Origin: Stenopsyche tienmushanensis
Taxonomy: Eukaryota; Arthropoda; Insecta; Trichoptera; Stenopsychidae
DNA: 64,000 bases
Assembly: GCA_008973525.1 (NCBI GenBank)
Contig: WACJ01000290.1
Span: 1 to 64,000, forward strand
Direction of reading: 5' to 3'
Numbering within the stretch: position 1 is the first letter of the stretch; every line of letters starts with the position of its first letter. A model generated the notes under the pieces. That model was not told the DNA's origin. It did no database searches and was given only the letters and a program-made list of their open reading frames with translations. Position numbers and translations under genes: made by a program. Shown here piece after piece: positions 1 to 11,491 of the stretch.

Positions 1-2343
1 ATAATTTCACAGTCGACGATATAGCGTATCTTAGCACCCTAAGGGTTAAATTCTATAAAACGCCAGGCGTTTCCAAGTTCATTGTCGGTATTTCATATTT
101 GAGTGGATCTATTATTTATATAAAAATCAATGCTGATATAGTCTTTGAGCGAATATAAGGATTCCATACATAAATTTAGGTGAAAATATACTTTTCAAAC
201 AACACTTTACAAAGTATATGTTATAAACTAACATTTTATAAAGTTATCTAAAATTCGCTTTGTGAGCATTATTAATAATGTTTATCGAAAAAGCCATCAT
301 TTACTCAATGTACTCTTGAGCCATATACACTTTATAAAAGAAATATCTTCTTAAAATCCATAGTCATCAATTATGTGTATCCACGCGTTTTTCACATCCT
401 TATATATAAAATTCTTTCGCCTTCAAATTATTGTTTATATTAAACAAATGGACTTATTAGTAATTTTTGATCAATTTTTTCCTTCCTCTCCCTATCCCCG
501 AAACTCAGCTTCACTTTATCAAACCAATATGCGCCAACATGGTGCATCCGTTAAACGTCTCGCAAAACAAATTGCGTACACAAACAATACTTATACTCAA
601 TCAAAAACATTTATAAAAGTACGCATAATAACTCCCCAAAGTTTAATTGCTATAATGTAGTAAAAATACAAGGATTGTAGCGTAAGATTTCGTAATAATT
701 ATACAAACTATATTAGGGACTTAATGTAAAAGCATAGTAATATATATAATGAACTTACTATCGATAGTGTATATATTTCAGCATAATCTGTTCAGCATAT
801 TTGTGGTATTACTAATCCGATAATATGCTCCACATTTATTCGAGATTTTCGATTTGGGGTAGCATTATCGTGGACCAATATTTATTTGAAAAGTTTCCGA
901 CATATTTACGGTGATATTTCTCTCACACATCTTCTACATTCTTCATAAAGCAATTTAATCTCTCATACTCTAGTGCTCGATATATTTTTTATTGATGTGC
1001 CAAAGTAGAGCTCTCAAAAAACTTTTTTTGGTGTGATCTGTGAATAAAAATAAACGGCAATAATTTATTATGTTAACTTCATTTTATCGATTTTTTAGCC
1101 GAATTCTTAGAATATTGTATAACTCCTCGCTACCTGGGGAGCTACTCAACAGCATGACCGATGGTAGCCGACTGTCGTTGCATAGGGCTCCGTTATTGAC
1201 AAAGCTCCAACTGGTGACGAAACTTAATCTCCTAAAAACAACCTCGGTCGAGTACATTTATCATGTTTTTTTATATAGCCAATGAAATGACGTAATTATC
1301 CGATTTTCACCCTTCAATATTCTTATGCAAAATACACCTTTTAAACCACCCTAAACAAAGAAAATGAGCGGCTTCGCACGACAACCCCTTTTTTTATTTT
1401 CGCAAGACCGCCTGCGTTTTTTGCGTTTCTTACCTTCTACGTTGTAATGTATTTATTACATTTGTACTTGAAGCTACAAACGCAATAAATACGAATCAAG
1501 TTTGTAATTCAAGTGTCACCGATGCCTATCTATTTCAGTTTCGGGTACTTGACTATATTCATCCATTTTTATATATATTTTTATAATGGTTTTTATTTTT
1601 TCCTTTGAACATATCGAATGTTGTAAATACAATCTTGAAAATAAATCTTGTAAAAATCATGTAACAAAGAAAAGATTCTTCAAACATAAATTTCATAGAT
1701 CGAACACATAGCTTTTTTTTTGTTGGAACCCAATTGACCTTTGATAAAATGATGACACGGACAAAATTATCCAATTCAATCCCTTCAGGGATACCCTTGC
1801 GATTTTATAGACATTCGCCCTAACAAACTTTAACAGAGGGTAGCTTATACGCAGGGTGGCAAACATTTTCAATGCTGGTCTGTGCGAAAACTATTTAATT
1901 GACCCATTAACAACCGACTGTTAATTTCTGCATTAAGCTTGTTAAAAGGCAGACAGATTTTAATCAGGAAGAAAATCTTAGCAATTAATAAAGGCATTCC
2001 ATCGAATATTTCGTACGTATATGCGTATATTAGTTCTTATAAGCGTATATGACCTATTTAAGCAATAATTTATTTGACAAGGAACATAAAAATAAAGAGA
2101 TTCAAGCTTGAATTACTATTAGAAAAATTTATACTTAATTTCGGATCAATATTAAGTTTTTTAGATATCAAATTTGTAAACGTATGCTGTCATGGCTTAA
2201 ATATGGCCATTATCGATTTCAGCTAATACTTCAATTAGCACAACTATAATTTATGAGGCATAATCCGATATAATGCTTCTAGAATATTAGGATGATGAAT
2301 TTATTACCAATTTATTGATATTTTTTAATGTTTATTAATCATA
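1..2343. other. AT-rich intergenic DNA, no host gene seen
   Basis: No ORF here looks like a real protein; those present are short and of low complexity. The only recognisable item is a Helitron-like fragment at about 524-660. The rest is unannotated AT-rich DNA. Confidence 0.6.
524..660 (-). repeat. Helitron-like fragment (family H, copy 1)
   Basis: Read on the minus strand, this stretch matches the interior of the better copies at 35104 and 41153 (the part around CGTTTAGCGTATGC and GTTGGCGCATATTGGT). Both ends are missing. It is a non-autonomous relic with no coding capacity. Confidence 0.55.
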
Positions 2344-2710
2344 TTAGGGGTATTGAAAAGTATTCGCTTATTTAGTATAAAAAGTTCAAATTTATTTCAA
2401 ACAAAAATTGTATATATACAACATTATTTAACACATCTTTCCGTCGTTTTGGCAATCAATTTTACTTTATGCGATAATTCTTCGATTATTTATTCTATTA
2501 TATTACTCGATTATATCTAGTCTAGTTCTCGGTTCATCCCTTAAAAGCTTCTATTGTCCGATATAAATGTTTGGAAACAAATATTGGCATCTGTAATAGG
2601 TCTACAAGAAAAATAACTTACAAAGATATTTCCATCAATGTGTTTGGATACAAACTGAGCTTAAACAAACAAAAAACTCAAAATACGCGAATACTTTTCG
2701 ATATTCCTAA
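2344..2710. mobile_element. Mariner-type MITE with TIRs and TA duplication
   Basis: A 367-bp element bounded by imperfect terminal inverted repeats of about 30 bp. The left end reads TTAGGGGTATTGAAAAGTAT. The right end, reverse-complemented, reads TTAGGAATATCGAAAAGTAT. Each end is flanked by the dinucleotide TA (2342-2343 and 2711-2712). Length, TTAGG ends and TA duplication fit a non-autonomous Tc1/mariner element. It contains no transposase. Related single termini occur near 23150, 28410 and 45640. Confidence 0.75.
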
Positions 2711-4196
2711 TAATAATTTTGCTTCATTTAATGTTAATAAATCCTTTTTGTTAAAGCATTTCTATGCCGAAAATAACACCATCTATGAATAGAACTAATT
2801 ACTTGAAATTATCTGGAAATTTTCTTTTTCCTTTTGTAAATCGGTCCTTTTTTGCATATTTCAAAATTTCACTTTTGTGAACTTTTTACGTCCCTTATAA
2901 CAAGGAATATTTCATACGAAGTTAATTCAAAGGGTGAATATTTTGGAAGAAAATCATTTACATATTTAATGACATGCATATTTAATTATGTTTATAACTT
3001 AATCGTCATGGGTTCAAATCTATAGGATATGTGGTTGGTGAACACATTTTTAAAACATATATTCGCTATGAAAAACCATGCCAAAATGGTTGGAAATGGT
3101 CCCATAAAAGGGATTTCTAAAAGCCACCCCCAAAAAAAAATTATTTTTTAGTTTCTTGATTTTATTTTCAAAGATAAAACATGGAAAGAGACTTTTGATT
3201 CATTTTCGATTCGTATTGTATTTCAATCTAAAAACAATATTTTCATATTATACGAGAAACACTTTCTTCAAAATATTGTTTAAAAAAACACCCAAACTTA
3301 AATTGTATGGAAAATTATCATCAAAGCTCCTTGAATGAAAATGAGTACTTAAATTCCATGAATCGATTTTTTATCACTTCCAATAAGAGCATTAAGTATT
3401 CAAAACACTGAAAAAAGCTTTCATAATAGAAATTTCAATGAAGTGAAAATACGTCTAGGAATTTTCATTTAAAATTTCGTCTGCTTAAATCTGAAGGACA
3501 TTTTTTTCATCCTAACAGATCTTCCAATAATCCAATCTGTAGGTGATATTTAGCATACCGTCCTGCAAATGGTTGTTTGTAACTTTGTTGTGCGTATCAA
3601 TTTGAACCTCCCATAAATATCAATTTCAAAATGTAAATATGTTTATGCTTGAGCTATATGACATTGTAAATAATATATTTGGTTCGGGACTACTTCACCG
3701 GTGGATATTTATTTTATGAGGATCATCCATGTATAGTCTTGTGGCTTATATTGTTCTCTCAGAACGTAAAAAAACTTAATACATTTTTTTAAATATAAAT
3801 ACGATCTTTTTTTTAATAAAAAACACTTTTTATTTACAATTCGGTGTATTAAAATCGTGAGGTACCCTGGACGTTTGAAAAAATTCTATCTCAAATCCAA
3901 GCACTAAGAACGCCGATTAAAATATATTTAAAATATCCCAGTCGCTTGATTATTTTCTTTGAATTCTTCAGCCTCATTCTATGCTTATTTAATATAGTTT
4001 TTTGGTGCGCAGAGAAAAAAGAGTCGACCGAAAGTCTTGGCCGCGGAAAGACTTAGAATCGCAGCTCGTATCTGTTTTGTGCATAATAAAGACATTTGCC
4101 AAAAGGGTCGTATTTTTATCACCTCCAAACCATCTTCTTCTTCCTTTTCGCAATTTTCGCGCTTTCCTTTTCTAATAGCATACGATAACATATAAT
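2711..4196. other. Intergenic, no gene seen
   Basis: AT-rich DNA with homopolymer runs. I see no coding region or recognisable repeat, apart from a short motif at about 4020-4055 related to the dispersed hairpin family found at 8793 and 46286. Confidence 0.5.
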
Positions 4197-4560
4197 AAAA
4201 TTTAATATATAAAAATGTAAATGGATTTTGTTCGTTCGAAATGCTGTGCCATACCGTATATCAGATTACAATAAAACTTTGTCCACTTATTGCTAAGAAT
4301 TTTGCGAGTAACATAAAAATAGTCTAATATATAAAAATAAATGTTTGTTTGTTCGTATTCAATGCACTGCCATACCGTTTATTCGATTGCGATAAAACTT
4401 TTCCAACTTATTGTTTGCACTTTCTCAAATAATATAATTATAGTGCAATTAATTTTAAGTATATCTTATATACAAAAATCGATGTAAGTATGTTTGTTCA
4501 TATTTATAATAAATCCAACAAAATATCATTCCTAATTAAACTAATTAATTTCTGATCGAT
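4197..4560 (+). repeat. Helitron-like 5' ends in tandem (family H, copy 2)
   Basis: Three successive 5'-end-like units start near 4197, 4323 (TCTAATATATAAAAAT) and 4464 (TCTTATATAC). The first two are followed by the family block GCCATACCGTTTATTCGATT, AAACTT and TTATTG. The same triple arrangement occurs at 60239-60560, so the tandem of ends was already present in the transposing copy. No protein is encoded. Confidence 0.6.
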
Positions 4561-4709
4561 AGTTTCGATCCACATTTATACTGATTTCTTGTATTTGAAA
4601 AAGTAAATGCTGAAGCGATTAATAAATGTCGCGCTGTCTGATTTTCAAAACGTGGAGCAGAATAATAAAAGTATACCCATTATTAGGAATTTTATTGATC
4701 AACTGCGGC

Positions 4710-5435
4710 TAGGAAATCCAATCTCGGACAGTTTTTGGTGCTCATGAATCCCGGCATTAGTAAACGTAATCCCGAAAAATTCAGGATTGAAATTTTTATC
4801 TAACAAAAATCGTACACCTCGCCAGCATGTTAAAGGCTATTAAATTGAGACATTCTCGCCTAAGTCTGGACGCTTGGAAACAGTGGCGTAACTACTAATT
4901 GGCAAGTTTAGGAGATGCCTAAAGGTAGTAACTGTCTAATCTATGTATACATATATTCAGTACATATATGTTTTTCAAATTGTTATATTAACATTTCCCT
5001 ACCGGTGATGTATTTACTACACTTCGACTCTAATAATGGGAATATCGTTATGAAATATAATAGATACGGGGTTCAGAATTTTTGTATTCCTCCGTAATAT
5101 ATATAAGAATTACATAAAAGTATTATAATATATAAGTATTTATCTTCAGCGACGGAAATAAATAATTTATCGGGAAAATGGGTAATTTTGCGACTTTTAC
5201 TTCGTGTCAGAGTGGAGGCTGAGCGTACATTTTCAGTAGCAGGTTGCCTGGCTACCAATTTCAAATCCAGACTAAATGACAAAACACTCTATGTTTAATG
5301 TTACTTCGGGCATATTTTTAAAAGTAATTTTTGATCTATTGAATATTTGAACTATTGAATATCCCGATCCCGGGATCGTCTTATTCAATCCCGAAATCCC
5401 GGGATCGAAATTTTGGCTCGGGATTGGATTCCCTA
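4710..5435 (+). mobile_element. hAT element (family B) with 8-bp target duplication
   Basis: A 726-bp element. Its ends are inverted repeats: TAGGAAATCCAATCTCGG on the left, and TAGGGAATCCAATCCCGA when the right end is reverse-complemented. It is flanked by ACTGCGGC (4702-4709) and CCTGCGGC (5436-5443), an 8-bp target duplication with one mismatch; 8 bp is the hAT superfamily length. Near the right end the plus strand encodes the hAT C-terminal dimerisation motif (AERTFSVAGCLATNFKSRLN, then a stop at about 5296-5298). It is therefore an internally deleted derivative of an autonomous hAT. Three more partial copies lie at 23376, 41668 and 62479. Confidence 0.85.
5205..5298 (+). pseudogene. hAT transposase C-terminal fragment
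   Basis: A short reading frame in the hAT element at 4710. It contains the family's conserved dimerisation segment with the ERTFS and AG core, followed by a Lys/Arg-rich stretch and a stop. The catalytic domain is absent, so this is a remnant that would need transposase from elsewhere. Confidence 0.7.
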
Positions 5436-8400
5436 CCTGCGGCCACCTTATATCGGTCTCTTATAATATATCACCGAATGGAATAATTCCTAACGCCCCG
5501 TCGTTCTTCGTAGCCGACTCGTTGGTCGGGACCATCGTCTACAGATCACACCGCGATGCTTTCAATAGCGATTTCATGTGCTAATAACGTGACTTTCAAG
5601 CCGCAACGACGAAGATAGCCGACCTCCACATCAGAAAGGTTTGATGCTATAGTTTATTTTAAATTAGAGATCTCATAACGTTCTCGCTTATATTTTGTAC
5701 TTCTTTTATTGGTAGGATCTTCATATCAATTTTTTTCTTGTCAAATCTAAGCTTTTATTTGACTAAAGCCTTCCTTTCGTAAAAAAATAGCAAGTTGTTA
5801 CATAGTTATTTACTGATTAAACCGTATTTTAATATTCTAACAACAAAAAAAATCATCATATTTATCATGGGGTTGTCCATGGGTCCAACTTTTCACTTTA
5901 TTGTTATAGTGTAATATTATACAGTAATTCTAGGCCAGTATAAATAGCACACTAAATAAACCAAACAAGATCGTTGTTGTGTTTTATGGTCCAATAAAAT
6001 TATATTTCTCTTCTTCGGGCGAGATAAATTGATATCCTGGGATTAAAAAGGTTGAAAATTGAAGTTTGACAATATCCTTCCGACACGCAAATTAAATTTA
6101 ATTATTCACGGGAGCAGACAGAATCGTTTCATTTGACGTCCCGTTTATTTCAAAATTATAAATCCATACAAAAATTTGCGGCAAAAACACACAGAACGAA
6201 CCCGCTCGATAATTGCTCACTCATTAAATGAAATTTTATTCATTCGAAAGAAATTCAATCACCTGTATAAACTGTATAATCATAATACCTGGAAGACGTA
6301 AAGAGACGAGCGTTAATAAAGAATCCTCAAGTCAAAGGAATTAACGATTTAATTACGATCAAACAAATTAGAAACGATGGAAAGGGTTCCCGGAACAATA
6401 TCGTTCGATAATAAGGTTGAACAATTCCATTCCGCAAATAAATCCAAATCAGGCCAATAATATTTTCAGAGCATCCCATAAAAATACGTTTTAATTAATG
6501 TTTTTAAAGGAAAAAACGGATCCTGAAATCGCATCGGATGTAAAGGAACTCTTTGACCTTTTCAGGATGAGTAACACTTCCTTCGTGTGATTCATACATT
6601 ATTCGGATTTGAAAATAGTACTTCTTTGATTTATCTGCGCGACCCTTTGATCTTTCCAAAGAGGATCGTATAATTTTTTTTGAACCTCAATTCCTTGAAA
6701 ATACTTGGGAGGATATATTTCCATTGATATTGGCATCCACTTTTTACATGAACGAGCTTTGAATTAAATTTTTGAATTACCACAAGACAGAAAAAAATCA
6801 TAATGAAAATGGGATTGGCTACAGCGGGGTTAACAAATCTTCGTGAATAGTCGTCTAATTCGTTATCTGCTCTCATGGGATCAAACCAATTAGTTTTCGC
6901 CAAGGATCTGAAATTCCGACTACCATAGTATATTGTCTAGTTTCTACGAGGATGGTCTAACTATTTTAATTGCGACCATTCTTCAGATGAAACGAAGTTT
7001 CATAAAATGAAACGAAAGCTTGAAATTATTGCAAAATAAAAATCCTCGCAAGCACAATACATAATTGCTCAAATTTTTAAGACTTTATGAGCACTATTTT
7101 CAATTATATTTCGCCTTTTTATGATCATATTTGACTTCGACTTTAAAAACTATTCCATAAAACCAATAAAATGGAATTAAATTTGAGTATTTATTCTCTT
7201 AATTCAAATTCTAAACTAAGGGTTGAAGTGGATTGTCCTGTATATTGACTATAAATATAATACAATTGATCATAAAATTAATATTTCTTCATAAATTCTT
7301 TAATGGTTTATCAAAAATCATAGTTTTATAAAAGCGTCATTAATTTAAAGTCAAAAGTCAAAACCCCAATACCGAATATATATATTATTAAAATCAAGAT
7401 TGATATCTGTCTACTTTTATAAGTTTTCCCATTTAAACTGATGTTTGCAGTGTTACGTGGATTAAAATGTTCTGCCGTTGACAGTTTAAGCGGCTTAAAT
7501 CTGGCCGTAGTTTGTGTTGTTAAGACACCCGGATTCTGACCGGAAGGTCGTTGAACCGTTAGGTTATAGAATGTATCGAAATAGCGTAAATAAATGATAT
7601 TCAAGAGATTTTGTTCCTTTACACGTGTAGGATAATGATGCGATGCGCCTCCAATAGCCGCGAAGTGCGATCACCGCACCCGATTAAAGTCACATTCGGA
7701 AACTTTGACAGCAGCGAAAGCAACGAAACGGACTATCTCACTTTGACGGACAAAAAACCAGGCAATTTTTAATATTTTTTTTTCACAATGAATATAATGG
7801 AATGAATCTTTTTGGAATTTATTTAATCACTCTTATATAAACATACTTTATAGTTTTTACATCAAAAATTTTGATATTGATCATTTTTTATTCGGGCTTA
7901 CCTGAAGCAAAAAGTTTCTTAATCTATTTAAGTATTGAAGACGAGTTTGAAAGATAAACACGTTTTTTGGCGGAATTTTTTAATATAAAAAGTGAGATAA
8001 AATAAACTTTTTAGCCTGATTTTACTTCCAAGCGTAGCCATGTGTGTAAAATTTCAGATCCGTTGTCGAGATTATCTTGATTTTTGCATCAATGCAGCAT
8101 GCAAAAATTTCGCTTAGTTTTTTTACAATAAAATCATCGCCGTAAATAGTCTCGGAGCCGTTGGGGCGCAATCTGGACGGTGTGATCGCTTTGGGCGCAA
8201 TACTCAAATTAGTTGTAAAGCATTGAAATAATCCGAATTTCTTCACCAAAATTATATTAGATTTCATAGAGACATATTCTTTCGAAAAATTATATTAAAA
8301 AAAACGCTTTTTTGCGTTTTAACCCCTCAAAGAGGTAAGACACAATGTTGTGTCCAAATTCCAATGATTCAAAAGAGTATTCCTACACGTTGGGCTTGGA

Positions 8401-8755
8401 GTCCCATCCCCATGTAACCCATTGTACGTACGTTAACCCTAATTTATTGTTTATGTTTGCTTGAAGAAATGATCGAATATTGTGTGCTATCAACAGTGTC
8501 CATTTATTTATATACAAATTTCATACGCGCCGCGATGATCCTGACAGATAAGTGGATTTAGACGGATGATAAGTGGCGGACAAGCAAATATAGCCTCTAT
8601 GTTTATGATGATTTTAAATTAGTTCACTGCTCAAAGGGTTAAAATGAGATGACCCCTTAAATGGCTCATTCTTAATTTGCGTTGTTAATTTATGTATATT
8701 TAATTCGCTTGATTAACAGCGCCATATTTTGTGTTGCTGCGGACAAATTGCATCT
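5436..8755. other. Intergenic, no gene seen
   Basis: About 3.3 kb without a convincing coding region. ORFs at 6631-6903, 7326-7604 and 8022-8267 (all minus) show no domain, signal peptide or repeated-family match and appear to be chance frames. Confidence 0.5.
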
Positions 8756-8759
8756 GCCA

Positions 8760-8965
8760 TAACGACATTAATCGCTTTTTGCGCGTAGCCTTGGCTGTGG
8801 GAAGACATGCTTCCCGCGGCCAGATCTCTTTCTTCCTCTCGCGATTAATAAAGAAGTTATCTAAGACGAGCGTCTTTTGGTTCGATCACTTCCATCCAAT
8901 CGCACGGCTACACAACAGTCCGAGAGCAGAATGGACCCGCGCAAGACTCCACTCCATCTTATTAC
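8760..8965 (+). repeat. Dispersed hairpin-bearing repeat (family C), possible LTR fragment
   Basis: Shares an ordered set of blocks with 46265-46470: CCTTGGCTG, a GGGAAGAC-ttcccgc hairpin, CAGATCTCT, an AATAAA-like stretch, GAGCGTCTTTT or GAGTCTTTTT, then GGACCCG. An AATAAA beyond a stem-loop suggests the R region of an LTR, but no coding region or second LTR is nearby, so the class is unresolved. Confidence 0.5.
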
Positions 8966-9858
8966 GCTACATCAACAAATCAAATATTGTTGATTGTTAT
9001 CAACGATTAATTTTCTTTTATTCTTACATTTTGATTGAATTTCAAAGCACATATCCACCTGAATCCTCACGCATCATATTTCAGCACACAGAAGAGTGTG
9101 GTTCCTCTTAAGGAAGGGGTCACATCCATTACGTCTGTATCATATATTCGCCTCCTCATTCGCTCGATATTGAAGGTAGCATTACCACCAATGATTCGTT
9201 AATCAACCTAAATTTGAACAATTATTCTTTGCACATTCATAGAAACGTAAAATCGTCGTGCGTACGGTGACAGCAGTCCTAGAACATTCGGAGCAGACCT
9301 CGTTTAAGGACGATCGACGCGACACGAAGAAAGCGACAGGCTCTCAGCCCTCGAAATAAAACAAAGGAGATTGGAATATGATCGTTGTAAATTCTGAAAG
9401 CAATATTACAAGTAAAGCATCGAAAAATTGCGCAATTGCAAAAATTTTATCAGCATTCAATTATATTCTGTGAACATAATAAATCTATGACCGTTTTTCT
9501 TATATATAAAATTTTGAATAATTATCTAAAATCTAAATTTCAAAATGTTTGCATCTAATGCCAAAAGCTTGCAGTTTGTATTTCTTCACATAAACTACAA
9601 TTGCTTCTAACGTGTACGTACACGTAGTTTTCTTTACGACGGAGCTTTATCGAAATTCTTCTTTATGGTCGCCATATATTATGAAGCAACTTTGTATTTT
9701 ACAAAGTATATTTGATGTCTATTTTCTGAAAAATTGCATAAAAATGTGATCATTTCAATAGTAATAGAATATAAATATTAACGTTTTATTGCTGTATACA
9801 TTTTTTTTAAAAGAAACATTTTCCGATATGAAAATTCAATAAATTCCATACAAAAACA
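8966..9858. other. Intergenic, no gene seen
   Basis: No coding region recognised. The right edge holds the sequence CAAAAACA (9851-9858), the left target duplication of the following element. Confidence 0.5.
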
Positions 9859-9962
9859 CAGGGCCGTAACTAGGGTATGATGCGCCCGTGACAGGAATCT
9901 AAATTGCGCCCCCCCCCCCCCTCCAACAAAAAAAGGTTAAAAAAAATGAGATAATTTCAAAT

Positions 9963-11103
9963 AAAAAAATGGATTTCTTTCGGGAAATGGTCACTTTTAG
10001 GATCAAAATCATGAACGTAAAAAAATGGATTTCTTTCGGGAAAAGGTCACTTTTAGGATCAAAATCATGAACGTAAAAAAATGGATTTCTTTCGGGAAAG
10101 GGTCACTTTTAGGATCAAAATAATGGACGTAAGAAAATGGATTTCTTTCGGGAAATGGTCACTTTTAGGATCAAAATCATGGACGTAAAAAATGGATTTC
10201 TTTCGGGAAAGGGTCACTTTTAGGATCAAAATCATTAACGTAAAAAAATTGATTTCTTTCGAGAAAGGGTCACTTTTAGGATCAAAATAATGGACGTAAG
10301 AAAATGGATTTCTTTCGGGAAAGGGTCACTTTTAGGATCAAAATCGTGAACGTAAAAAAATTGATTTCTTTCGGGAAAGGGTCACTTTTAGAATCAAAAT
10401 CATGGAGGTAAAAAAATGGATTTCTTTCGGGAAAAGGTCACTTTTAGGATCAAAATCATGAACGTAAAAAAATGGATTTCTTTCGGGAAAGGGTCACTTT
10501 TAGAATCAAAATCGTGGACGTAAAAAAATGGTTTTCTTTCGGGAAAGGGTCACTTTTAGGATCAAAATAATGGACGTAAAAAAATGGATTTCTTTCGGGA
10601 AAAGGTCACTTTTAGGATCAAAATCATGGACATAAAAAAATGGATTTCTTTCGGGAAATGGTCACTTTTAGGATCAAAATCATGGACGTAAAATAATGGA
10701 TTTCTTTCGGGAAATGGTCACTTTTAGGATCAAAATCGTGAACGTAAAAAAATGGTTTTCTTTCGGGAAAGGGTCACTTTTAGGATCAAAATCATGGAGG
10801 TAAAAAAATGGATTTCTTTCGGGAAAAGGTCACTTTTAGGATCAAAATCATGAACGTAAAAAAATGGTTTTCTTTCGGGAAAGGGTCACTTTTAGGATCA
10901 AAATCGTGAACGTAAAAAAATGGTTTTCTTTCGGGAAAGGGTCACTTTTAGAATCAAAATCGTGGACGTAAAAAAATGGATTTCTTTCGGGAAATGGTCA
11001 CTTTTAGGATCAAAATCATGGAGGTAAAAAAATGGATTTCTTTCGGGAAAGGGTCACTTTTAGGATCAAAATAATGGACGTAAAAAAATGGATTTCTTTC
11101 GGG
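9963..11103 (+). repeat. 56-bp minisatellite array, about 20 units
   Basis: Head-to-tail 56-bp units with the core GGATTTCTTTCGGGAAA, then GGTCACTTTTAGGATC, then AAAATCATG. I count twenty occurrences of the GTCACTTTT block, spaced 53-58 bp. Units differ by a few substitutions (for example ATGG against ATTG, and CATGAACG against AATGGACG). There are no spacers between units. Because 56 is not a multiple of three and stops recur, the array is not coding. Confidence 0.95.
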
Positions 11104-11453
11104 GATTTTTTATATTTATTTAATGAAGGGGACAATAATTTTTAATTTAATTTATGATTTAAATAATTTTTACTTATACTTAGTTTTACTAATAGCTTTT
11201 TTAGAAAAAATACCTATGTTTATTTTTCATTTGTGGCTGCCAAAGGCTCATGTTGAAGCTTCTATTTCAGGGTCTATGATTTTAGCAGGTGTAATATTAA
11301 AGTTAGGAGGATATGGAATTTTACGTGTTTTAAATTTTATAGTACTTACTTTTATAAAAATTAAATTTATTTTTTATTATTATCTCATTATTAGGGGGTT
11401 TATATGCAAGATTTTACAAACGGTCAAAAATATTTTTTGTCTTTATTTTATTG
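11104..11453 (+). pseudogene. nad4: Mitochondrial nad4 fragment captured in hAT-like element (copy 1)
   Basis: The translation contains the NADH dehydrogenase subunit 4 signature [20 protein letters not shown] followed by [13 protein letters not shown]. This is a membrane segment of complex I normally encoded in mitochondria. Only a central slice of the ~440-residue protein is present. The reading frame is open under the standard code but runs on into transposon sequence. Relative to copy 2, about 290 bp upstream and about 150 bp downstream are deleted. It is a nuclear copy with no expected function. Confidence 0.85.
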
Positions 11454-11491
11454 GCGAGCGCCTGCTTTGCCACCCCCTTGTTACGGCCCTG

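Larger units (their letters stand above)
9859..11491 (+). mobile_element. Complete hAT-like non-autonomous element carrying a minisatellite and mitochondrial nad4
   Basis: A 1,633-bp element with perfect 12-bp terminal inverted repeats, CAGGGCCGTAAC at 9859-9870 and its complement at 11480-11491. It is flanked by a perfect 8-bp duplication CAAAAACA (9851-9858 and 11492-11499). An 8-bp duplication with CAGGG ends is the hAT signature. Inside are, in order: a short left arm with a C-run, about 20 copies of a 56-bp unit, a piece of mitochondrial nad4, and a short right arm (GGCGAGCGCCTGC...). There is no transposase. A longer but left-truncated sister copy sits at 52862-54109. Confidence 0.88.

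Noticed and set aside
8731..9111. 126-codon plus-strand ORF
   Set aside because: It overlaps the dispersed hairpin repeat (family C), and the translation has no recognisable family features.
9963..11103. Regular repeats resembling a CRISPR array
   Set aside because: Units abut with no unique spacers, vary by substitution, and lie inside a transposon in animal DNA. This is a minisatellite.
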